A stretch of DNA of 64,000 bases from Echinometra lucunter (lineage: Eukaryota; Echinodermata; Echinoidea; Camarodonta; Echinometridae): assembly GCA_029962745.1 (NCBI GenBank), contig CM057157.1, positions 30,234,719-30,298,718 on the forward strand, written 5' to 3'. Under the pieces are notes generated by a model. It did not search any database and was not told the DNA's origin. It worked only from the letters and a program-made list of their open reading frames with translations. The position numbers and the translations under genes are program-made. Numbering within the stretch: the stretch's first letter is position 1; every line of letters starts with the position of its first letter. Of this stretch, positions 58,801 to 64,000 are shown piece after piece.

Positions 58801-61800
58801 TATGGAAAAACATATGCCCTCCAGTTCCCTTAACATCACTGTTTATCGACTAGCTGTATTCCATCCTCACTCGTATCTATAATTGTCCTTCTTTTTCATG
58901 ACAGTCAGAATCTTTTAATGAAAACAGATGAAATAGAGAAGCAATGTATATAAATAAATATGTGATTTTTTTCCCACACCAACGCATATTGAAGATATCC
59001 TGGACACATCTGAATATTTAAACCAAATTAATCCTGATTACGCACGACTCTTCAAGAATCGAGAATACACAAGAACCGATGATGACAAGGCGCTTGAGGC
59101 TTTGAAAAGTGTCCTCATCGTCACCGGAGCACCCGTACTTAAAACAAGAAACTGGGACCGATTTTCAACCTATGTCATCGACAACGCGCTCGACGACCCT
59201 TTCCATGGCGAACTGGAGTTAAGGGCTGAAGTAAGTAACTAAATCTGTAAGATTACCAGATAGCCCACCGCTCACGAAACGATCCTACTGCCTCACAATT
59301 ACTTTGCAAGAAATAGCGTAGATATTAATATCTATTAACTTTGAATGAAATATTTGATTAACGTTTCCTAATGAATATTTGTACTTAAATCGAAATGAGG
59401 GACTGTAGTTGGCATTCTAGGTAAAGAAAAGGGCCGATTAAGCTGCCAGTTGGATTCAGCTCATTCTACTTTTGAAATTCCCAAAGGAATGTTTCAATTG
59501 GTCATCCTTTTAACCATTATGAATATCATTCATTGATAGTTACACATCTCCATTCTAAAATCCAATAATATAATTTCTTCCAAAATTAGCCAGCAGTCCG
59601 ATCGTGTGGTGTGTCGTCAACTTTGCTCCAGATCTTTGGTAGATATGAAATCAAATTCACAATGATTTCAAACATCGAAATTATATAGTTGTCTTTTTCC
59701 TGTCATTTTTTTTTTCTGTCGTTCTCGTTTTCTTTATCTCATCCCTGACTGATACATCTTTTAATTTTATTCATTACTGTCTATTTTGATCTTTTACAGA
59801 TTGACTTTGCTGCGGTGTATATGTTTGATGCTACCATGCAACTGTTAGAAGCATTCGATCGTACTCTTGCTGCGGGGGGCGATATATATGATGGAGAGGC
59901 AGTGGTTTCACAACTCATAAACTCAACTTACCGAAGTAAGAATTGTAGCAATCTCCTTTACGTGTTTTTAATGATGTACGTTTTCTAATTATTCGATTTC
60001 CAAACAGTTCCGTAACTGACAATGCTGTGTAAATAAAACAGCAAATAAATAGATAAATAAATAAATAAATAGATATGCTGGATCTGGATCGATTTGAATA
60101 TGGTATACTTGCTTTATATTATTTGCCTCGTAAACACCTTCTTTAAATCTTCAAAACTGCAGTACAAATGATTTTTTAAAAATCTAACCGAAGGAAGAAT
60201 ATTTTTGTTTTGTAAAATAAGCTTTCTTTAATTCTATGATTGGCACAAGACTAGTATACAACACACAAATACAGTCGTTACTTCGTTAATTAAGAAAGTA
60301 AGTAACATAGAAACGTTCTTACACTTCAAGCGTTGTTCGTATACATTGGGAGCAATTTATTTGACGTTTAATTAAAACTTTGTACCGGGGGGGGGGGGGG
60401 GGGGGCGCAGGGGGCCTCTCCTTATTTTTCATGCACCAAAAACCGCCGCTTGGTTGCATTACTGTAATCGAGGCTATTTGAAACTCCGGGGTCACAAATT
60501 CAGTCGTTCAGCGCTACTGTTCAGCGCCACTGTACAGCTCGACTCCGCGCTCCCACTTCAAGCCTGGATCCGCAGCTCGTGTAGAGTCATACAATAGAAT
60601 TATGTTTCTTAAATATAGACATGAATTGTGATAGCAGAATAGTGGCTGTTATGTGTTATTCAAGAATTTATGAATTAGGCGGAACTTGCAACCTTGAAAT
60701 AAATCATAATGGACTTTGTATTCGCTGTAATATTTTGTTGTAATGTGTTGTTAATAGTTCGGATAAAGCATTTTTTTTCTATACATTTGCTCTGTTTCTA
60801 GGTAAAACTGACACTTTCTATCAATTTGACGAGAATGGAGATGGTGTCAAGCCATACGTTCTACTTCACCTCATACCAATTCCTAAAGGAGACGGTGGGG
60901 CAACTAAAGGCTCACTCGGCATGTATCCTATCGGCACGTTTAATAGAGAAGACGGGCAGTGGGTAAGCTACACAGTCCAAGATAACATTAGCAATACTCA
61001 GTCAAGGTCCTCGGCTAATTTTTGTTTGTTTTTTTTCGGGGAGGGGGGACATCCCCCCAAAATTCACTGACACACTGACAGCCAAAACAAGAACAACAAC
61101 AACAACAAGAAAAACCCTCAAAAGTACTCTGCTTACAATTTCTTTTCTTTCTTTTTTTTTGGGGGGGGGGGGTGGGTGGGGAAAATACCCCCAATATTTG
61201 ATGGCAATTTCTTTTCATGTGTCTTTTTCAATAAAAAAAAAATCATTTGTTATTTTTCATCTATTGTATATTTATCTATTTGTTTATTAATTATTTATTC
61301 ATTTATTTTATCTATTCATTTTTATTGGGGGGGGGGGGGGAGGACATATCCTATTGTGTCTCCCACTTTAAAATCATGGGGAAGGACGTGTTCCCCTGTT
61401 CCCCCGATTGACGGCCATGTTGAGGGGCGGTCGATTTGTGGTCTGATGAATAACTTCCAAAGATATGCATTTCTTCACCAGGGTGGGGAGGGGCATAAGT
61501 AAGCAGGGATGGTAGGGATTCGAATCCCGTATCTTCTGATTCACACCCCTGTCTTCATTTACTGAAACACAACCTCTATAAGGACTTTGCCCATGCTAAA
61601 TTTTCAGGAGACAGTTTTGAAATCTTAATTCATCAGTTTATTTTGTAACACTCCTCCATCATTTTGTTGTGGCATTCCATTTTCACAAAAGGATATAGTT
61701 CTCATGCATAATATATTCTTCACATTTTAAACTGATAGTGATACGTATCATAAGAAGATCTTAATTCATCATAACCGCACTGGCCTTGATTATGTAAAGA

Positions 61801-63952
61801 CTATGATCAAATCATTAAAAACAGCAAGTATACATGTGTCTTCATGGTCTTATCATAAGATTAATTTCTTATGTACAAAATATATTACCTTTTTTTTTTT
61901 TTTTTTTTTTTTTTTTTGTTCCGCTACGAGTTTCAGAGGAATTTCCACATTTTTGAACATTTTTTTTCTTTTGGTCTGAACAGGTTTTTGAAGAGGGGTT
62001 GGATGAGAATAACAATGTCCTGCAACCTGTTTGGCATAACCGAGATGAGCCGCCTCTTGATATGCCCGTGTGTGGATTCCATGGAGAACTTTGCACCAGT
62101 AAGTAATTTTCTATTTGATGTTGCTTAACAGTTTTAATTTTGTTAATTTCCATGATGGTTTTACCTTCTTTTTCGTAAAACTATTTTCCAATGCACTATT
62201 TTCCATCCAATCTTTGTTGTTGTTGTTGTTGATTTCTTACTGTATTTTGGACGTTTATGGAAATTGACCATTCTTGCCTGCCTGATTGCTTGTTTCATTT
62301 CTTCTGAATAATATCAGCCCATATATTGCCATGATGGTCACTTTTGTTATTTCATATACAATCTCAATATCATGTCTCTCTTTTGCGCGATGCCGAAATG
62401 ATTTTATCCAAGAATATTGATAGCGCTGTAGAGATAGTACCACTTAGGCTAGCTCGTTAATCAATCTCGATGAATATATGCGCTCTTTCCCTTTTTATGT
62501 GCTTATAACGTGTCTAAATGCCAAGGTATTGCATACAATCATGTACAATGGCATTTAAATGTTTACTTTAATTTTTGTTTTGAAATCCCGCCAGGTTTCC
62601 TTTACATATACCAGCATTGAACGATTCTTCAGAACCGGATTCTGTTCCTGTTTTCTTTCCCTTATAGTGGAAGTATTATCATACTTGGCAGCTACCAAAA
62701 ATACTTATTGTTTTATCATAATTAATCTCTGTTTATTCATTCTGCAGACTGGGGGCTTTATCTTGGAACTGCGATCCCAGCCTTCATTATCGTTTTTGGA
62801 GGCATAATCGGTTTCTTCGTGTATAGGTAAATAAATACCCTTTACCCTTACCACTATACCACCGCACTCTCACTATCCCATCTTTCATCAGTTACAATTA
62901 TATGAAAAAAATTGTTGTAAAAGCTTCAAATCATATTGTTGAAACCAATGAATTCAGTACATTGGTTGTAATTAGGCCTAGATCTAATTTTTGATAGCCA
63001 TTTCTACATAAAAAGACAGATAAATTGATTTCTTGTCATTCTTACAGGAAACGAGCCTATGAAGCAGCCCTGGACAGCTTGGTTTGGAAGGTGGACTGGA
63101 GTGAAGTACAAACGAAATCAACTGAAACCAATTCACAGGGATTCTCAATGAAAAGTATGGTTGTCAGCGCTATCTCAGTCATATCAAATGCTGAAAAACA
63201 ACAGATCTTTGCTACCATTGGCACATACAGGGTACGTAGGCATTTTGATTTTGAAATGAAGAGAAAATGAGTAGGTTCTTTTCAGGACCACATTCAATTC
63301 CAAGAAAGAATACACAGTGTACCGTGAAGCCTTCTACTGCCATACGAAATGAAGTTGTTACCCCAATTTTGTACCGTGAAGCCTTCTACTGCCATACGAA
63401 ATGAAGTTATTACCCCAATTTTGTACCGTGAAGCCTTCTACTGCCATACGAAATGAAGTTATTACCCCAATTTTGTAAAGAAAATGCATGCATTTGAATT
63501 TAGCTCGGAAGAACATTTTTTTAGTGTTTATAGTATTTATTTTATTCATGAAGTATACTCTCCCCATAAGCTTTGGTATAATTTTTGCGCTGTTGTACAT
63601 CTTTTCCGTTCTTTTCCATTTTGTATGACATAAATGGTGAAAACGCTGTGACTTGAATTAAAACGAGATTTTTGGTGCTTACAAAAAAAAAATGCACATG
63701 ATAATTGTAATGAAAAGCCGTTTTATAAATAGATCTGTGGGTATTAAAATCATTTCCAATATGTTAGGAATCATCTTGCATCTTCGCAGAAGTTAACTAC
63801 AACTTGATCGAACGCGAATCGCAGCACCTTCTATGAATAAAATTATTGTCCTCTTTTTTTTTTTGTCGATTCAGGGTACTGTATGTGCAATTCATGCTGT
63901 TCATAAGAACCACATTGACTTGACCAGAGTGGTACGAACTGAACTGAAAATA
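52584..63952 (+). CDS. Sperm-type receptor guanylyl cyclase (speract/resact receptor-like), 3' end outside window
   Basis: Twelve exons with matching phases give 1851 nt and 617 residues. Residues 1-19 are a signal peptide (MARLLFLIMVAFTITMVTA). About 30-490 form an ANF-receptor-type ligand-binding domain with KILIGLLAEW, AISLANQDC, GVIGPGCGCTYEGRLA and the PTFLRTIPPS motif of this fold. CGFHGELC precedes a transmembrane helix (about 504-528). The cytoplasmic part starts RKRAYEAALDSLVWKVDW, then a Ser-rich segment and the first strands of the kinase-homology domain. Full-length relatives are about 1000-1150 residues and end with the cyclase domain, so that half lies beyond 64000. Family role: binds egg-jelly peptides on sperm and makes cGMP for chemotaxis, or acts as a related paralogue in other tissues. 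Unlisted introns hold nothing recognised. Confidence 0.9.
53966..54107. repeat. Inverted repeat at the left edge of the gap
   Basis: A 37-bp block around GTTTACGGCCCCACCAAACG (53966-54002) is mirrored almost perfectly at 54070-54107, with about 68 bp between. A third, direct copy begins at 53901. The N run starts immediately after the right arm. Confidence 0.8.
54108..54607. other. Assembly gap of exactly 500 N
   Basis: Unsequenced. The round length suggests a placeholder, so true size is unknown. Confidence 0.98.
54727..54896 (+). CDS. Guanylyl cyclase exon 2
   Basis: Acceptor TCTAAG|AGTAT, donor TAT|GTGAGT, phase 1 in and 0 out. Encodes YDVQFEWVDTHCDINIG, AVSDWWRRGFAGVIGPGCGC and LASALNFPMIDY, the conserved first core of the ANF-receptor fold. 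Confidence 0.92.
55330..55488. mobile_element. MITE of the TTTCATAAAACTT family
   Basis: GACCCCATTGCATAAAACTTACCAT is mirrored at the right as ATGGTAAGTTTTATGAAACGAGG. The interior repeats AATGGTAAC/GTTACCAT. Third member after 3849-3995 and 29247-29388. Confidence 0.65.
55835..56075 (+). mobile_element. Non-LTR retrotransposon 3'-end fragment
   Basis: One frame reads LWSKLPL-like remnants, then RKAPSVSFFKVLLKTHLF, the C-terminal pattern of CR1/Jockey-type ORF2. It is followed by a conserved 3' UTR-like stretch with GCGCAGTAGAG and GGTATATAAATTTTTCTG, and by an ATTATC short-repeat tail. Frames are broken upstream. Confidence 0.6.
56103..56225 (+). CDS. Guanylyl cyclase exon 3
   Basis: Acceptor ACCAG|GTTTG, donor AAG|GTACAT, phase 0/0. 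Encodes VCDENPVSDKSIYPTFLRTI and VVEAMFLTLQRYDWDK, equivalent to the S-x-x-x-x-YPTFxRTxPS segment of natriuretic-peptide-type receptors. Confidence 0.93.
56226..56989 (+). other. Guanylyl cyclase intron 3: poly-G element
   Basis: 56318-56520 carries G runs with GGGGGGACATACCCTATTGTG and CCCCCTGTTTCCCCCGACTGACG. Nearly the same phrases recur at 61325-61425, so this is a dispersed G-rich repeat. Nothing else recognised. Confidence 0.55.
56990..57173 (+). CDS. Guanylyl cyclase exon 4
   Basis: Acceptor GCGAAG|GTGTC, donor GAGAA|GTGAGT, phase 0 in and 1 out. Encodes VSVVVENITKYRNIFKTM, an N-glycosylation candidate (NIT), and an acidic helix region YYPGFDPWDYEMADPFTEII. Confidence 0.9.
57174..58229 (+). 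other. Guanylyl cyclase intron 4: low-complexity DNA
   Basis: GTTGTT/CAACAA repeats (about 57480-57575) and a poly-C run at 57608-57628. GGGACCCAACAGGGTATGTC near 57290 recalls the poly-G repeat of intron 3. No exon seen. Confidence 0.5.
58230..58379 (+). CDS. Guanylyl cyclase exon 5
   Basis: Acceptor TTGTAG|TTTAC, donor GATT|GTAAGT, phase 1/1. Encodes YVFLGDASDLRQFAMSALDD and YAILGAVVDLEV, the second beta-alpha core of the ligand domain. Confidence 0.92.
58995..59230 (+). CDS. Guanylyl cyclase exon 6
   Basis: Acceptor TTGAAG|ATATC, donor GAA|GTAAGT, phase 1 in and 0 out. Encodes 78 residues including DDDKALEALKSVLIVTGAPV and the membrane-proximal face of the ligand domain. The pyrimidine tract is weak near the AG but present about 15-25 bp upstream. 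Confidence 0.88.
59800..59935 (+). CDS. Guanylyl cyclase exon 7
   Basis: Acceptor TTACAG|ATTGA, donor CGAA|GTAAGA, phase 0 in and 1 out. Encodes IDFAAVYMFDATMQLLEAFD and a helix ending LINSTYR (NST glycosylation candidate), matching the AAxxxDAVxLYAxAL segment of the family. Confidence 0.93.
59936..60801 (+). other. Guanylyl cyclase intron 7 with retrotransposon tail and poly-G
   Basis: A CAGTTCCGTAACTGACAATG...TGTGTAAATAAAAC tail with AAATAG repeats (60005-60073) matches 41030-41110. A poly-G run at 60388-60405 adjoins a G-rich element. No exon seen. Confidence 0.55.
60802..60962 (+). CDS. Guanylyl cyclase exon 8
   Basis: Acceptor TTCTAG|GTAAA, donor TGG|GTAAGC, phase 1 in and 0 out. Encodes FDENGDGVKPYVLLHLIPIP and GSLGMYPIGTFNREDGQW, the D-x-NGD calcium-loop-like turn and Y-x-IGTF of the family. 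Confidence 0.93.
60963..61983 (+). other. Guanylyl cyclase intron 8: G-rich repeats
   Basis: G-rich segments at 61038-61055, 61160-61180 and 61327-61340, the last followed by AGGACATATCCTATTGTGTC and TTCCCCCGATTGACGGCCAT as in intron 3. A poly-T run spans 61890-61917. No exon seen. Confidence 0.55.
61984..62098 (+). CDS. Guanylyl cyclase exon 9: end of ligand domain
   Basis: Acceptor GAACAG|GTTTT, donor ACCA|GTAAGT, phase 0 in and 1 out. Encodes VFEEGLDENNNVLQPVWHNR, PPLDMPVCGFHGELC; the CGFxGExC pair is the membrane-proximal cysteine motif of receptor guanylyl cyclases. Confidence 0.93.
62748..62826 (+). CDS. Guanylyl cyclase exon 10: transmembrane helix
   Basis: Acceptor CTGCAG|ACTGG, donor ATAG|GTAAAT, phase 1 in and 2 out. 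Encodes GTAIPAFIIVFGGIIGFFVY, the single membrane span. Confidence 0.95.
63048..63231 (+). CDS. Guanylyl cyclase exon 11: juxtamembrane and start of kinase-homology domain
   Basis: Acceptor TTACAG|GAAAC, donor AGG|GTACGT, phase 2 in and 0 out. Encodes KRAYEAALDSLVWKVDWSEV, a Ser-rich stretch SMKSMVVSAISVISNAEK, and QQIFATIGTYR. The serines match in position the regulatory phosphorylation cluster known at the start of the kinase-homology domain in this family. Confidence 0.95.
63232..63874 (+). other. Guanylyl cyclase intron 11 with 52-bp minisatellite
   Basis: Holds three near-identical 52-bp tandem units (63319-63474) and otherwise AT-rich DNA. Confidence 0.7.
63319..63474 (+). repeat. 52-bp tandem repeat, three copies
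   Basis: Units start GTACCGTGAAGCCTTCTACT at 63319 (first base variable), 63371 and 63423 and end CCCCAATTTT. They differ at one or two positions. Confidence 0.9.
63875..63952 (+). CDS. Guanylyl cyclase exon 12 (last in window)
   Basis: Acceptor TTCAG|GGTAC, donor ATA|GTAAGT, phase 0/0. Encodes GTVCAIHAVHKNHIDLTRVV and RTELKI. It aligns with the beta-3 strand and alpha-C region of the kinase-homology domain, with His where most kinases have the VAVK lysine. Confidence 0.92.
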
Positions 63953-64000
63953 GTAAGTACAATCAGTAGTAGATACGAAGAGAGAGGGAGAGAAGAACTT

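Overview
This is animal nuclear DNA, almost certainly from an echinoderm and most likely a sea urchin. The genes are split by GT-AG introns, repeats and microsatellites are dense, and the third gene closely matches what is known of the sea-urchin sperm membrane guanylyl cyclases (speract/resact receptor type). I know of no operon, CRISPR or bacterial feature here.

Three protein-coding genes can be reconstructed exon by exon, with intron phases agreeing at every junction. (1) 5614-33782, plus strand, 12 exons, 581 residues: a single-pass receptor with a signal peptide, one complete EGF domain plus a shortened second one, a transmembrane helix and a tyrosine-kinase-like domain. The catalytic HRD triplet is Tyr-Met-Asn and DFG is Asp-Phe-Ser, so it is predicted to be a receptor pseudokinase. 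Its eleventh exon lies in a four-unit tandem array with three degenerate partial copies. (2) 40219-50661, minus strand, 8 exons, 373 residues: an NAD(P)-dependent oxidoreductase of the malate/L-lactate/sulfolactate dehydrogenase (LDH2/MDH2, YjmC-like) family. (3) 52584 to beyond the window end, plus strand, 12 exons seen, 617 residues: signal peptide, ANF-receptor-type ligand-binding domain, transmembrane helix and the start of the kinase-homology domain of a receptor guanylyl cyclase. Genes 1 and 2 converge across about 6.4 kb. Genes 2 and 3 diverge from about 1.9 kb, where a CCAAT box and TATA-like box precede gene 3. Nothing suggests the three genes share a pathway.

The rest is mobile-element landscape. 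Left edge to 5.6 kb: a truncated TTAA-flanked MITE, a decayed transposon ORF and low-complexity DNA. The introns of gene 1 carry palindromic MITEs, a tRNA-derived SINE with a clear target-site duplication, non-LTR retrotransposon fragments, and a 3.6-kb foldback element (22488-26076) flanked by a 10-bp direct repeat, whose architecture (tandem repeats outside, unique DNA inside, inverted arms) matches the TU foldback transposons known from sea urchins. Smaller foldbacks of the same architecture sit at 12.7, 19.4, 44.8 and 48.1 kb. Introns of genes 2 and 3 hold further MITEs, poly-G/poly-C elements and a 500-N assembly gap (54108-54607).

Most open reading frames outside the exons listed come from microsatellites, minisatellites or palindromic repeats and are not annotated as genes.
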